DNA of 64,000 nucleotides from Sulfitobacter sp. F26169L (lineage in GTDB: Bacteria > Pseudomonadota > Alphaproteobacteria > Rhodobacterales > Rhodobacteraceae), in the NCBI RefSeq assembly GCF_026410285.1, contig NZ_JAPMLP010000004.1, forward strand, positions 282,036 to 346,035, in the 5' to 3' direction. The notes under the pieces are model-generated. The model saw only the letters and a list, made by a program, of their open reading frames with translations. It was not told where the DNA came from and ran no database searches. Positions within the stretch are counted from its first letter, which is position 1; each line of letters opens with the position of its first letter. This document shows positions 18,119 to 27,867 of this stretch, in pieces. A program made the translations under genes and the position numbers.

Positions 18119-19483
18119 ATGGTATCTGCCGTCGAGAATATGGCCGCCAATTCAAGCTGGTCCGCCTTTGGCAAGGCAACCGACCTGCGCCACCGCATCC
18201 TTTTCACTTTGGGACTGCTGATCGTGTACCGCCTGGGGACGTTTATCCCAGTGCCGGGCATTGATGGCGCAGCCCTGCGGGAATTTATGGAAAGCGCAGG
18301 GCAGGGCATCGGCGGCATGGTTTCGATGTTCACCGGTGGTGCCTTGGGGCGCATGGGTATTTTTGCTTTGGGTATTATGCCCTACATCTCTGCGTCGATT
18401 ATCGTGCAGCTTCTGACGTCCATGGTGCCGTCACTTGAGCAGCTCAAGAAAGAAGGCGAGCAGGGGCGGAAGAAAATCAACCAGTACACCCGATGGGGTA
18501 CTGTCGCTCTCGCCACGGTGCAGTCATATGGCCTTGCCGTATCGCTGGAAGCAGGCGATATCGCTGCCGATCCGGGCATGTATTTCCGCATCGCGTGTAT
18601 GATTACACTGGTGGGGGGCACGATGTTCCTGATGTGGCTGGGTGAGCAGATCACCGCACGCGGCATCGGTAACGGTATTTCCCTGATCATTTTCGTCGGT
18701 ATCATCGCCGAAGTTCCCGCCGCCATCGCGCAGTTCTTTGCTTCGGGCCGCTCCGGTGCGATCAGCCCTGCGGTGATTGTGGCTGTTCTGATTATGGTGA
18801 TCGCGACAATTATGTTTGTTGTGTTTATGGAACGCGCCCTGCGCAAAATCCATATTCAGTATCCGCGCCGCCAGGTCGGGATGAAGGTCTATGACGGCGG
18901 CTCCAGCCACTTGCCGATCAAGGTGAACCCCGCAGGTGTTATTCCGGCGATCTTCGCCAGTTCGCTGCTGCTGTTGCCCGTGACAATCAGTACATTTTCC
19001 GGCAATTCGACGAGCCCTGTGATGTCGTGGCTGCTGGCGAACTTCGGACCCGGACAGCCGCTGTACCTGCTGTTCTTTATCGCGATGATCGTGTTCTTTG
19101 CCTATTTTTACACGTTCAACGTATCGTTCAAACCGGATGACGTGGCTGACAACCTGAAAAACCAGAACGGTTTCGTTCCGGGTATCCGTCCGGGCAAGCG
19201 CACTGCCGAATATCTGGAATACGTTGTGAACCGCGTGCTTGTCCTTGGTTCGGGCTACCTTGCTGCGGTCTGTATCCTGCCCGAAATTCTGCGCGGCCAG
19301 TTCGCAATTCCGTTTTACTTTGGCGGTACTTCGGTATTGATTGTGGTATCTGTCACGATGGACACCATCCAGCAGGTACAAAGCCATCTTCTAGCGCATC
19401 AGTATGAAGGTCTTTTGGAGAAGTCGCAGTTGCGCGGTAAATCCGGAAAAGGCCGCAAGAAACGGAGCCCAGCACGCAAATGA
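18119..19483 (+). CDS. secY: Protein translocase subunit SecY
   Basis: SecY (454 residues) is the channel of the Sec translocon in the inner membrane. Ten hydrophobic helices are visible; conserved cytoplasmic loop segments include [18 protein letters not shown] near the start, [17 protein letters not shown] and [12 protein letters not shown]. The ATG at 18119 is used; an ATG at 18140 is a possible alternative. Its stop overlaps the adk start by ATGA, as often seen for secY-adk. Confidence 0.97.
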   Translation: MVSAVENMAANSSWSAFGKATDLRHRILFTLGLLIVYRLGTFIPVPGIDGAALREFMESAGQGIGGMVSMFTGGALGRMGIFALGIMPYISASIIVQLLTSMVPSLEQLKKEGEQGRKKINQYTRWGTVALATVQSYGLAVSLEAGDIAADPGMYFRIACMITLVGGTMFLMWLGEQITARGIGNGISLIIFVGIIAEVPAAIAQFFASGRSGAISPAVIVAVLIMVIATIMFVVFMERALRKIHIQYPRRQVGMKVYDGGSSHLPIKVNPAGVIPAIFASSLLLLPVTISTFSGNSTSPVMSWLLANFGPGQPLYLLFFIAMIVFFAYFYTFNVSFKPDDVADNLKNQNGFVPGIRPGKRTAEYLEYVVNRVLVLGSGYLAAVCILPEILRGQFAIPFYFGGTSVLIVVSVTMDTIQQVQSHLLAHQYEGLLEKSQLRGKSGKGRKKRSPARK

Positions 19484-20061
19484 ACATTATTCTTCTCGGC
19501 CCCCCCGGTGCGGGCAAAGGCACCCAAGCGCAAAAGCTGGTTGAAGACCGCAACATGGTTCAGCTTTCAACAGGCGATATGCTGCGCGCTGCGCGTACCT
19601 CCGGTACCGAGATGGGTAAGAAAGTCGCTGCCGTTATGGATGCCGGCAATCTGGTTACAGACGAGATAGTTATCGGCTTGATCCGTGAGCAGCTTGAAGC
19701 TGGCGGCGACCATGGCGGATTTATTTTCGATGGGTTTCCGCGCACACTTCCACAGGCTGATGCGTTGGGTGAACTGCTCAAAGAGATGGGCCATACACTA
19801 GATTATGCGATTGAACTGGAAGTCAACGATGACATTCTCGTCGAACGTATTATCGGGCGCGCTGCCGAAGCAGTTGCCTCAGGTGGAACCGCCCGCGCGG
19901 ATGACAACGAAGAAAGCCTCAAAACCCGCCTGATGGCCTACTACAAGCAAACCTCCCCGTTGATCGGTTATTACTACGCCAAAGGGGATTTGCGCGGTGT
20001 GAATGGCCTTAGTGCGGTAGATGATGTTGCAGCTGAAATTGCGGCACTTCTCGACGCTTGA
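19480..20061 (+). CDS. adk: Adenylate kinase, short-LID form
   Basis: Adenylate kinase converts ATP and AMP to two ADP. The P-loop [10 protein letters not shown] (residues 7-16), the AMP-site [10 protein letters not shown] and [11 protein letters not shown] are all present. At 193 residues it is the short form: the LID insert with four zinc-binding Cys of long bacterial enzymes is absent and replaced by a short Ala/Gly-rich loop near residue 130. It is translationally coupled to secY. Confidence 0.95.
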   Translation: MNIILLGPPGAGKGTQAQKLVEDRNMVQLSTGDMLRAARTSGTEMGKKVAAVMDAGNLVTDEIVIGLIREQLEAGGDHGGFIFDGFPRTLPQADALGELLKEMGHTLDYAIELEVNDDILVERIIGRAAEAVASGGTARADDNEESLKTRLMAYYKQTSPLIGYYYAKGDLRGVNGLSAVDDVAAEIAALLDA

Positions 20062-20191
20062 TCCGGAAATAACCGATTTTCGGTAGTCTTGGAAAAGATC
20101 GAAGAGCCATGAGCCAGCGCGCGCGCTGTGATAGTTGCTGGCCATGAAGGGGCTTATTGGGAATAGTATTTCACTAGGGGCCTCTGGCACC

Positions 20192-20220
20192 TTGACTGCA
20201 CCTTCCAAGACTCATACTTA
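20192..20220 (+). promoter_or_regulatory. Possible promoter of the rpsM-rpsK-rpoA-rplQ unit
   Basis: TTGACT (20192-20197) is a good -35. With a 17-base spacer the -10 would be TACTTA, or with 15 bases CATACT; both are imperfect. The 315 bases between adk and rpsM hold no gene. Confidence 0.35.
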
Positions 20221-20290
20221 GCGCTATCTCGAAAGAGAATCATTTTGTGAACATGGGTCGCACCCGGTTTACAATTGTACCTAATCAGCT

Positions 20291-20322
20291 GTAGCCCGCT
20301 GGCCTCATAGCCTCGGGCTTAC
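20291..20322 (+). other. Leader hairpin upstream of rpsM
   Basis: GCCCG (20294-20298) and CGGGC (20314-20318), with flanking GTA/TTAC pairing, form a hairpin about 55 bases upstream of the rpsM GTG start. It could be a ribosomal-protein binding site of the alpha operon; this is inference. Confidence 0.3.
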
Positions 20323-20376
20323 GTTGTGAAAAAAGGGTCTGGGATCACGGACCCGCAACGAAAAGGAATTGCACAC

Positions 20377-20745
20377 GTGGCACGTATTGCCGGCGTAAAT
20401 ATCCCGACTGCAAAGCGGGTTCCAATCGCCCTCACATATATCACAGGTATCGGAAACGCTTCCGCAGAGAAAATCTGCGAAGCTGTTGGCATCGACATGA
20501 CGCGCCGCGTCAACGAGCTGTCCGATGTTGAAATCGTAAAAATCCGCGAGCACATCGACGAAAACTACACCGTCGAAGGTGATCTGCGCCGCGACACCAC
20601 AATGAACATCAAACGTTTGATGGACTTGGGTTGCTACCGTGGCCTGCGCCACCGCCGCAACCTGCCTGTGCGTGGTCAGCGGACGCACACCAACGCACGC
20701 ACACGCAAGGGCCCTGCAAAGGCCATTGCCGGTAAGAAGAAATAA
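20377..20745 (+). CDS. rpsM: 30S ribosomal protein S13 (GTG start)
   Basis: S13 (122 residues) sits in the 30S head and contacts tRNA and L5. The sequence [27 protein letters not shown] and [20 protein letters not shown] is typical. The start is the GTG at 20377 with AAGGAA about 9 bases upstream; the in-frame ATG-like start at 20326 would add 17 residues not found in S13. It heads the alpha block. Confidence 0.95.
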   Translation: MARIAGVNIPTAKRVPIALTYITGIGNASAEKICEAVGIDMTRRVNELSDVEIVKIREHIDENYTVEGDLRRDTTMNIKRLMDLGCYRGLRHRRNLPVRGQRTHTNARTRKGPAKAIAGKKK

Positions 20746-20760
20746 GGGAGGGCTCGGATC

Positions 20761-21150
20761 ATGGCACGCGATGCAAAACGCACCAAAAAGAAGGTCTCCA
20801 AGAACATCGCCGCAGGTGTGGCGCATGTGAACTCTTCTTTCAACAATACAAAAATCCTTATCTCGGATGTACAGGGCAATGCGATCAGCTGGTCCTCTGC
20901 CGGTACGATGGGCTTCAAAGGGTCGCGTAAGTCGACACCTTATGCCGCCCAGATGGCTGCCGAGGATGCAGGTAAGAAAGCACAGGATCATGGCGTGAAA
21001 ACGCTGGAAGTCGAAGTGCAAGGCGCTGGTTCAGGCCGTGAAAGCGCGCTGCGCGCGTTGGCTGCTGCCGGTTTCAACATCACCTCTATCCGTGATGTGA
21101 CCCCGATGGCGCACAACGGCTGCCGCCCGCCAAAGCGCCGCCGCGTCTAA
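20761..21150 (+). CDS. rpsK: 30S ribosomal protein S11
   Basis: S11 (129 residues) shapes the 30S platform and the mRNA exit. It contains [40 protein letters not shown] and the end [11 protein letters not shown], all conserved. AGGGAGGG lies about 9 bases upstream of the ATG. Confidence 0.97.
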   Translation: MARDAKRTKKKVSKNIAAGVAHVNSSFNNTKILISDVQGNAISWSSAGTMGFKGSRKSTPYAAQMAAEDAGKKAQDHGVKTLEVEVQGAGSGRESALRALAAAGFNITSIRDVTPMAHNGCRPPKRRRV

Positions 21151-21265
21151 GCGACGATCATTCTTTTCGGGGTTCGCGTTCCGGCGCGGACCCAACAAGA
21201 CTTTCTGAAACCTCGGGAGTTTGCCCCGGTTGGACATACGGGCGCGAACAAGAATGGAGGGACAT

Positions 21266-22282
21266 ATGATCCACAAAAATTGGGCCGAATTGATCAAGCC
21301 GACACAGCTTGATGTGAAACCTGGCAATGATCCTGCGCGTCAGGCCACCGTGATTGCAGAGCCGCTGGAGCGTGGTTTTGGCCTTACGATGGGCAACGCG
21401 CTGCGTCGCGTTTTGATGTCCTCACTGCAAGGTGCGGCGATCACATCTGTACAGATCGACAACGTATTGCACGAGTTTTCGTCAGTTGCCGGTGTGCGTG
21501 AAGATGTAACCGACATCATTTTGAACCTCAAAGGTGTTTCCATCCGCATGGAAGTCGAGGGACCAAAGCGTCTGTCGATCTCCGCGAAAGGCCCCGGCGT
21601 TGTGACAGCTGGCGATATTAGTGAATCCGCTGGCATCGAAATCCTGAACCGTGACCATGTAATCTGCCACCTTGATGATGGTGCGGATATCTACATGGAG
21701 CTGATGGTTAACACCGGCAAGGGCTATGTTTCTGCCGATAAAAACAAGCCTGAAGATGCGCCAATCGGTCTTATCCCGATCGACGCGATCTACTCGCCTG
21801 TGAAGAAAGTCAGCTACGATGTGCAGCCCACCCGTGAAGGGCAGGTACTGGATTATGACAAACTGACGATGAAGGTTGAAACCGATGGCTCCCTGACACC
21901 GGACGATGCCGTGGCATTTGCCGCGCGTATTCTTCAGGACCAGTTGGGCATCTTTGTCAACTTTGACGAGCCTGAGTCAGCTTCCCGTCAGGACGATGAT
22001 GACGGTCTTGAGTTCAACCCGCTTCTGCTGAAGAAAGTGGACGAGTTGGAACTGTCTGTACGTTCGGCCAACTGCCTCAAGAACGACAATATCGTGTATA
22101 TTGGCGATCTGATCCAGAAAACCGAAGCCGAAATGCTGCGCACGCCGAACTTTGGCCGCAAATCCTTGAACGAGATCAAGGAAGTGTTGTCAGGCATGGG
22201 GCTGCACCTTGGTATGGACGTTGAGGACTGGCCGCCGGAAAACATCGAAGATCTGGCCAAGAAGTTCGAAGATAACTTCTGA
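21266..22282 (+). CDS. rpoA: DNA-directed RNA polymerase subunit alpha
   Basis: RpoA (338 residues) forms the dimeric scaffold of RNA polymerase; the C-terminal domain contacts UP elements and activators. The N-terminal domain has [18 protein letters not shown] and the C-terminal domain has [12 protein letters not shown] and [12 protein letters not shown]. The ATG at 21266 is chosen because GGAGG lies 5 bases upstream; in-frame ATGs further up add residues foreign to the family. Confidence 0.97.
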   Translation: MIHKNWAELIKPTQLDVKPGNDPARQATVIAEPLERGFGLTMGNALRRVLMSSLQGAAITSVQIDNVLHEFSSVAGVREDVTDIILNLKGVSIRMEVEGPKRLSISAKGPGVVTAGDISESAGIEILNRDHVICHLDDGADIYMELMVNTGKGYVSADKNKPEDAPIGLIPIDAIYSPVKKVSYDVQPTREGQVLDYDKLTMKVETDGSLTPDDAVAFAARILQDQLGIFVNFDEPESASRQDDDDGLEFNPLLLKKVDELELSVRSANCLKNDNIVYIGDLIQKTEAEMLRTPNFGRKSLNEIKEVLSGMGLHLGMDVEDWPPENIEDLAKKFEDNF

Positions 22283-22289
22283 ACCATAG

Positions 22290-22357
22290 GGGCGGGTGAA
22301 AGCCCGCCCTGATACACGACCGGGCATCTGCCCTTCCAGTGCCCGCCCATGGGCGGG
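22290..22357 (+). other. Hairpins between rpoA and rplQ
   Basis: GGGCGGG (22290-22296) pairs with CCCGCCC (22303-22309), and a 16-base perfect palindrome CCCGCCCATGGGCGGG lies at about 22342-22357. No T tract follows, so a processing or stability role is more likely than termination. Confidence 0.5.
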
Positions 22358-22477
22358 AAATTACCGGGTTACGCGCCTCCCTTCGGGTGACGCTGACCCC
22401 AAGGAGAGTTGGCGCTACGCACGCCAGCCGGACAAAGCAAAACCGCCCGTAGAGGGCATATCTATTGGAGACTTAAT

Positions 22478-22894
22478 ATGCGTCACGCACGTGGATACCG
22501 CCGTCTGAACCGCACACATGAGCACCGCAAGGCGCTCTGGGCCAACATGGCCGGTTCGCTGATTGAACATGAGCAGATCAAGACAACCCTGCCAAAAGCA
22601 AAAGAATTGCGCCCGATCATCGAAAAGATGATCACGCTCGCCAAGCGCGGCGATCTGCACGCCCGCCGTCAGGCCCGCGCCCGCCTGAAAGAAGACCAGT
22701 ATGTCAGCAAACTGTTCGACGTGCTCGGTCCCCGCTACAAGGACCGCCAGGGCGGTTATGTGCGCGTGCTGAAAGCGGGCTTCCGCTATGGTGACATGGC
22801 GCCCATGGCGATTATCGAATTCGTGGACCGTGACCGCGACGCCAAAGGCGCAGCAGACAAGGCACGCGTTGCAGCAGAAGACGCAGCCGAATAA
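22478..22894 (+). CDS. rplQ: 50S ribosomal protein L17
   Basis: L17 (138 residues) is a 50S protein at the tunnel exit side. It starts [20 protein letters not shown] and has the conserved [25 protein letters not shown] lies 8 bases upstream; an upstream ATG at 22409 is rejected. It ends the ribosomal supercluster. The C-terminal tail is Ala-rich. Confidence 0.97.
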   Translation: MRHARGYRRLNRTHEHRKALWANMAGSLIEHEQIKTTLPKAKELRPIIEKMITLAKRGDLHARRQARARLKEDQYVSKLFDVLGPRYKDRQGGYVRVLKAGFRYGDMAPMAIIEFVDRDRDAKGAADKARVAAEDAAE

Positions 22895-22916
22895 GAATTT
22901 GTTCTCCGGTGAGAAG

Positions 22917-22946
22917 AAGAGCCCTGCCATCTGGCGGGGCTTTTTG
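22917..22946 (+). terminator. Intrinsic terminator of the alpha block
   Basis: GCCCTGCC (22921-22928) pairs with GGCGGGGC (22933-22940, one G:U pair), followed by TTTTTGC. Confidence 0.85.
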
Positions 22947-22964
22947 CATTTCGTGCTGTGTATT

Positions 22965-22989
22965 GGATATTTGAAGCCAAAAGAAATAG
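22965..22989 (+). repeat. 25-base dispersed intergenic motif, copy 1
   Basis: This stretch (GGATAT ... GCCAAAAGAAATAG) matches another at 63928-63952 at 23 of 25 positions. Both copies follow a gene end with a strong hairpin. Confidence 0.6.
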
Positions 22990-23030
22990 AGCGGTTGCAT
23001 CATTCACACCGGCTGCGCATATCATGGGTT

Positions 23031-24407
23031 ATGAGATATTTAATCCTGATCCTTGCCTTGTTTGTGACGCCTGCCAGCGCGCAGCAGATTCCGCAATCGG
23101 CTGCCGACATACAGCTGAGTTTTGTGCCTGTCGTGAAGCAGGCTGCACCCGCGGTGGTAAACATTTACGCAAAAATCGTGCGGGAAGTCCGTAGGACGCC
23201 GTTGCAATCTGACCCGTTTTTCGAACGTTTTTTCCGTGATCCGCTGGCGGACAGAAAACCACGGGTGCAAAACTCGCTCGGGTCGGGGGTGATCCTTTCC
23301 GAAGACGGTATCGTGGTGAGCAATTATCATGTTGTCGGCATGGCGACAGATATTCGCGTTGTGTTGAACGACAGGCGCGAATTCACAGCGCGGGTATTGC
23401 TGGGGGATGAGGAGAGCGATCTGGCCATCCTGAAAATTGACGCGCCGGACGATCTGCCCTTTCTTGAACTGCGCGCCAGCGACAGTGTTGAGGTTGGTGA
23501 GCTGGCTTTGGCGATTGGCAATCCGTTTGGTGTGGGGCAGACCGTGAGCAGTGGTATCGTATCAGGGCTCGCCCGTTCGGGCGGTACTGCTGGTCGGGGC
23601 CACGGGTATTTCATCCAGACTGATGCGCCGATCAATCCGGGCAATTCAGGCGGCGCGTTGGTGGATATGGCGGGGCGGCTGATTGGCGTAAATACCTCGA
23701 TCCTCACGCGCTCTGGCGGGTCCAACGGGATCGGCTTTGCAATCCCCGCTGATCTGGTTGCGGCCTTTGTTGCCCAATCCCAAGAGGGGCGAAACAGTTT
23801 TGAACGCCCGTGGGCGGGCATAAGCGGTCAGCCACTGGACGCCGATATGGCTGCCACATTGGGGTTTGACCGATCCGGGGGGATCATCATATCGGGATTA
23901 CATCCGGCCAGCCCGTTTTTGCAGGCAGGGCTTGCTGTGGGGGACGTGATTTTGGCTGTCGGCGGACAATCGGTAAACACCCCGTCAGAAATGGTGTACC
24001 GGATGAGTGTTGCAGGGCTTGAGGCGCAAGCGGAAGTAACATTTAGCAGGCAGGGAGAAGAGCGTACTGCGAAAGTAGCGCTGATTGCCGCGCCGGAAGA
24101 GCCTTCGCGTGATAAGATAACCTTGCCTGAGCGCAGCCTGTTTCCGGGGCTGACGCTGGCGCGGATCAACCCTGCTGTTCTGTCGGAACTCAATCTCTCA
24201 TTAGAAGTGGAAGGGGTTGCGGTGATGGATGTGGGACCGTTTGCAGTGCGTGCAGGGCTGCGCACCGGTGATGTGCTGATGGAAATCAACGGTGAAACAC
24301 TAGCGCACCCAGACGATGCGGCAAAACTGCTGTCCGGTTCGGTGCGCCGTATTGAAATGATTGTGCAGCGCGGGGTGCGGCGCATCACCATGCGATTCAG
24401 AGGATAG
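23031..24407 (+). CDS. Periplasmic serine protease, DegP/HtrA family
   Basis: The 458-residue protein has a signal peptide (cleavage after ASA, residue 17), a trypsin-like domain with His100, Asp130 and Ser206 (in NPGNSGGAL), and two PDZ-like domains from about residues 255-345 and 360-455. It should degrade or refold damaged envelope proteins. The ATG at 23031 is chosen because it gives a clear signal peptide; the same frame is open upstream into rplQ. It is followed 2 bases later by rarA. A second HtrA is encoded at 59611-60693. Confidence 0.9.
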   Translation: MRYLILILALFVTPASAQQIPQSAADIQLSFVPVVKQAAPAVVNIYAKIVREVRRTPLQSDPFFERFFRDPLADRKPRVQNSLGSGVILSEDGIVVSNYHVVGMATDIRVVLNDRREFTARVLLGDEESDLAILKIDAPDDLPFLELRASDSVEVGELALAIGNPFGVGQTVSSGIVSGLARSGGTAGRGHGYFIQTDAPINPGNSGGALVDMAGRLIGVNTSILTRSGGSNGIGFAIPADLVAAFVAQSQEGRNSFERPWAGISGQPLDADMAATLGFDRSGGIIISGLHPASPFLQAGLAVGDVILAVGGQSVNTPSEMVYRMSVAGLEAQAEVTFSRQGEERTAKVALIAAPEEPSRDKITLPERSLFPGLTLARINPAVLSELNLSLEVEGVAVMDVGPFAVRAGLRTGDVLMEINGETLAHPDDAAKLLSGSVRRIEMIVQRGVRRITMRFRG

Positions 24408-24409
24408 CT

Positions 24410-25717
24410 ATGGCCGACTTGTTTGGCGCAGCTCCCGCAGCCAGAGACAGCAGCCACCGCCCCCTTGCGGACCGTTTGCGCCCCAAATCTCTCGGCGAGG
24501 TAATCGGCCAGCAGCAGGTGTTGGGCCCTGATGCCCCGCTAAGTGTAATGCTGGAGTCCGGCGCGCTTGGTTCTTTGATATTCTGGGGGCCGCCGGGTGT
24601 TGGGAAAACCACAATTGCGCGGTTGTTGGCGGATGAGACTGATCTGCACTTTATCCAGATCAGCGCGATTTTCAGTGGCGTGCCTGAACTGCGCAAGGTT
24701 TTCGATGCGGCCAAAATCAGGCGGCAGAACGGGCAGGGCACATTGCTGTTTGTCGATGAAATTCACCGGTTCAACAAAGCCCAGCAGGACGGGTTTTTGC
24801 CGCATATGGAGGACGGCACTATTCTGTTGGTGGGTGCCACAACAGAAAACCCCAGTTTCGAGTTGAACCGGGCGGTTCTGAGCCGTGCGCAGGTTTTGGT
24901 GCTGGAACGTCTGGATAATCCAGACCTCGAAAGACTTGTCGTGCGGGCCGAGGCCGAATTGAAGGTTCAACTGCCGCTTGATCCCGCCGCGCGGCAGGCA
25001 TTGCTGGATATGGCAGACGGCGACGGGCGTGCGCTGCTTAATTTGATCGAGCAGATCGCGGCTTGGAAAGTTGATGCGCCGCTGGACACCGTTGCACTGA
25101 GCAAACGTCTCAGCAAACGGGCCGCGCAGTATGACAAAGGCGGGGACGAGCATTATAATCTGATCTCGGCCCTGCATAAATCGGTGCGGGGCAGTGACCC
25201 TGATGCGGCACTATACTGGTTTGCGCGGATGCTGGAGGGCGGCGAAGACCCGCGCTATCTGGCGCGTCGGATTGTGCGGATGGCGGTGGAAGATATCGGT
25301 TTGGCCGATCCGCAAGCGCAGGCCGTGTGCCTTCAGTGCTGGGATACGTATGAACGGCTCGGCTCGCCCGAGGGGGAACTGGCTCTGTCCCAAGCGGTGA
25401 TCTATCTGGCGCTAGCCCCAAAGAGTAACGCGAACTATGTCGCTTATAAAGGCGCGCGCAAGGCGGCGAAAGCGACGGGATCAGAACCGCCACCCAAGCA
25501 TATTTTGAATGCTCCGACGTCGATGATGAAGGATCAGGGATTTGGTGCGGGATACGCCTATGATCATGATGCGGAGGATGGATTTTCAGGGCAAAACTAT
25601 TTCCCCGACGCGATGGAGCGGCCCACCCTTTATCAGCCGGTCGAGCGCGGATTCGAACGTGATCTGAAAAAGCGGCTGGATTACTTCACAAAGCTGCGGG
25701 CGCAACGCAAGCAGTGA
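24410..25717 (+). CDS. rarA: Replication-associated recombination protein A (MgsA/RarA)
   Basis: RarA (435 residues) is an AAA+ ATPase related to clamp loaders that acts at stalled replication forks. The Walker A motif is GPPGVGKTT (residues 60-68) and Walker B is VDEIH (115-119). The N-terminal RPLADRLRPKSLGEVIGQ and the C-terminal tetramerisation region with YPD-like NYFPDAM are typical. It begins 2 bases after the htrA-type gene, so the two may share a transcript. Confidence 0.93.
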   Translation: MADLFGAAPAARDSSHRPLADRLRPKSLGEVIGQQQVLGPDAPLSVMLESGALGSLIFWGPPGVGKTTIARLLADETDLHFIQISAIFSGVPELRKVFDAAKIRRQNGQGTLLFVDEIHRFNKAQQDGFLPHMEDGTILLVGATTENPSFELNRAVLSRAQVLVLERLDNPDLERLVVRAEAELKVQLPLDPAARQALLDMADGDGRALLNLIEQIAAWKVDAPLDTVALSKRLSKRAAQYDKGGDEHYNLISALHKSVRGSDPDAALYWFARMLEGGEDPRYLARRIVRMAVEDIGLADPQAQAVCLQCWDTYERLGSPEGELALSQAVIYLALAPKSNANYVAYKGARKAAKATGSEPPPKHILNAPTSMMKDQGFGAGYAYDHDAEDGFSGQNYFPDAMERPTLYQPVERGFERDLKKRLDYFTKLRAQRKQ

Positions 25718-25737
25718 CGTCAGAGTTGACTCTGACG
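25718..25737 (+). other. Palindrome between rarA and crcB
   Basis: CGTCAGAGT and ACTCTGACG form a perfect inverted repeat with a 2-base centre. It could be a weak hairpin or a protein-binding site. Confidence 0.4.
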
Positions 25738-25760
25738 GCGTCGCGCGCGATTGGAGCAGC

Positions 25761-26141
25761 ATGATTTCAACTATTTCCCTTGTCGCCTTGGGTGGCGCGA
25801 TTGGTGCTGCATCTCGTTTTCTTGTCGGTCTGGGGGTCTTGCGCCTGACAGGTCCGGCAGAGTTTCCGCTGGCGATTGTCACCGTAAATATCATCGGATC
25901 ATTCTTGATGGGTATTGTGGTTGTTGCCGCTTCGAGCAAGGGGCTGGCGCATCTGAATCCGTTGGTGATGACCGGAATTCTTGGCGGATTTACGACGTTT
26001 TCGTCGTTTTCGCTGGAGGCGGTGACGCTGATTGAACGCGGGCAGATCGTGGCGGCAGGCACATATGTGGCGCTGTCGGTTGCGCTTAGTCTGGGTGGAT
26101 TGATGTTGGGCCTATGGATCGCGAGAGGAATATTCGCATGA
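25761..26141 (+). CDS. crcB: Fluoride efflux channel CrcB/Fluc
   Basis: The 126-residue protein is a four-helix fluoride channel that works as an antiparallel dimer in the inner membrane. The family motif with the fluoride-lining Phe residues is seen in GILGGFTTFSSFSLEA near residue 75-90, and the conserved Asn in VNIIGSF. No fluoride riboswitch fits in the 43 bases upstream. The stop overlaps the next start (ATGA). Confidence 0.92.
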   Translation: MISTISLVALGGAIGAASRFLVGLGVLRLTGPAEFPLAIVTVNIIGSFLMGIVVVAASSKGLAHLNPLVMTGILGGFTTFSSFSLEAVTLIERGQIVAAGTYVALSVALSLGGLMLGLWIARGIFA

Positions 26142-27187
26142 GCCGCGTACAGACACTAACTGTTGAAGAAGGTGACGGAGATCAGCGACTGGACCGCTGG
26201 TTCAAGCGCATCTTTCCGCAAATCCCGCAGGGGCGCATTGAAAAGATGTGCCGCAAGGGGGAAATTCGGGTGGACGGGGGCCGGGTAAAGGGCTCGACCC
26301 GCATCGAGGTGGGGCAGCAAATCCGCATTCCACCGCTGCCCAGCGGAGAAGCACCGCCGCCGCCCAAGCGGACCAGCGTAACAGACGCAGAGGCGAAGAT
26401 GATCCGTGCTTGCGTGATCTACCGTGATGATCACGTAATCGCGCTCAACAAACCCCCCGGGCTGCCTGTGCAAGGCGGGTCGGGACAGGGAGAGCGGCAC
26501 GTAGATGCGTTGTCAGAGGCGTTGATGTTTGATCTGGAAGAAAAGCCGCGCCTTGTGCATCGGCTGGACAAGGACACATCCGGCGTTTTGGTTCTGGCGC
26601 GTACCCGCGAAGCGGCCAAAGCGTTGACCGCCAATTTCCGGCATCGCGAAACACGCAAGATTTATTGGGCCGTTGTCGCAGGCGCGCCGCATCCGCGCAA
26701 CGGTACGATCAAGTTCGGCCTTGTCAAGGCGGGCGGACATGGCGCGCGGGGCGAGGGCGAAAAGATGTATGCGGTCCATCCCCGTGACATCGACGAAACC
26801 GAAGGCGCCAAGCGCGCTACCACTGATTATTCAGTATTGGAACAGGTTGGTACACGTGCGTCGTGGATGGCTCTCAGCCCGGTAACGGGCCGTACGCACC
26901 AGCTGCGTGTGCATATGGCCGAGATCGGCCACCCGATTGTAGGGGATGGCAAGTATGGCGGCTCGGGGCAGGAAAATATGGGCGATGGCTGGGGTGCGCA
27001 GTTGGGTGGCGATATTTCCAAAAAGCTGCATTTGCATGCGCGCAGCCTGAAGATCGAGCATCCTGTGACCAAATCGGTGTTGAATTTGGTCGCGCCATTA
27101 CCCGATCACATGCAGCGCACTTGGGACACGTTCGCGTGGCAAACAAAGTTTGCGCCGGATGACCCGTTCGGAGACGACTGGGGATGA
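26138..27187 (+). CDS. RluA-family 23S rRNA pseudouridine synthase (RluC-like)
   Basis: The 349-residue enzyme isomerises uridines of 23S rRNA. An S4-like RNA-binding domain occupies about residues 8-65, and the catalytic domain carries RLVHRLDKDTSG with the nucleophile Asp144. The ATG at 26138 overlaps the crcB stop and has GAGAGGA upstream. The target is most likely the RluC sites (955, 2504 and 2580 in E. coli numbering), but RluD cannot be excluded from sequence alone. A Gly/Glu-rich insertion lies near residue 205. Confidence 0.85.
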   Translation: MSRVQTLTVEEGDGDQRLDRWFKRIFPQIPQGRIEKMCRKGEIRVDGGRVKGSTRIEVGQQIRIPPLPSGEAPPPPKRTSVTDAEAKMIRACVIYRDDHVIALNKPPGLPVQGGSGQGERHVDALSEALMFDLEEKPRLVHRLDKDTSGVLVLARTREAAKALTANFRHRETRKIYWAVVAGAPHPRNGTIKFGLVKAGGHGARGEGEKMYAVHPRDIDETEGAKRATTDYSVLEQVGTRASWMALSPVTGRTHQLRVHMAEIGHPIVGDGKYGGSGQENMGDGWGAQLGGDISKKLHLHARSLKIEHPVTKSVLNLVAPLPDHMQRTWDTFAWQTKFAPDDPFGDDWG

Positions 27188-27864
27188 CACAGACGCGATT
27201 GCGGCTGGTGATTTTTGATGTCGACGGCACGCTGGTAGACAGTAAAGCTGATATTCTGGCGGCGATGCATCTTGCTTTCGCGGCGGAAGGGCTGGTCACA
27301 CCGCCACGCGCGCAAGTGCTGGGCGTTGTTGGTTTGTCTCTCGATGTATTGATGCCCCGACTGGCAGCTGAAACGGATAGCGCTACGCAGATGCGGTTGA
27401 TACAGGGCTACAAGGAAGCCTACATGACCCTACGTGCCGAGCAGGGCGGGGCGCTGTCATCGCCGTTTTACCCCAATGCGCGACAGGTTCTGGAGACGTT
27501 GAATGCCCGGCCTGACGTGCTGTTGGGCGTTGCAACAGGCAAATCGCGGCGCGGACTTGATAAGCTGATCGAGGCGCACGGATTACAAGGGATCTTTGTC
27601 ACTCGTCAGGTTGCCGATTTTCACCCCTCCAAACCGAATCCTGCAATGTTGTTGCAGGCACTGAGCGAAACCGGCGTAGAGCCGGATGACGCGGTAATGG
27701 TTGGTGATACCACATTTGATATGGAAATGGCGCAGGCTGCGGGGATAACAGGGATTGGCGTCAGTTGGGGCTATCATCCGGCCGGGCGTCTGACTGCGGC
27801 GCGTCATATCGTTGAGCGGTTCGAGGCGCTGCCGCCGCTGTTAGATACTATCTGGAAGGTCTGA
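27184..27864 (+). CDS. HAD-family hydrolase (phosphoglycolate phosphatase-like)
   Basis: The 226-residue protein is a HAD superfamily subfamily-IA phosphatase. Motif I is DVDGTLVDS (residues 13-21), the GVATGK segment forms motif II, and VGDTTFDMEMAQAAG forms motif IV. The substrate is not defined by sequence. It overlaps the pseudouridine synthase gene by ATGA and is followed by the ATP12 gene after 3 bases. Confidence 0.87.
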   Translation: MTQTRLRLVIFDVDGTLVDSKADILAAMHLAFAAEGLVTPPRAQVLGVVGLSLDVLMPRLAAETDSATQMRLIQGYKEAYMTLRAEQGGALSSPFYPNARQVLETLNARPDVLLGVATGKSRRGLDKLIEAHGLQGIFVTRQVADFHPSKPNPAMLLQALSETGVEPDDAVMVGDTTFDMEMAQAAGITGIGVSWGYHPAGRLTAARHIVERFEALPPLLDTIWKV

Positions 27865-27867
27865 GAC

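Noticed and set aside
24602-24703. Possible alternative start or internal gene in rarA
   Set aside because: The main frame carries Walker A and B at the expected places, so the other frames are shadows.
25718-25760. Fluoride riboswitch upstream of crcB
   Set aside because: The gap has only 43 bases, and no riboswitch pseudoknot pattern is present; only a short palindrome is seen.
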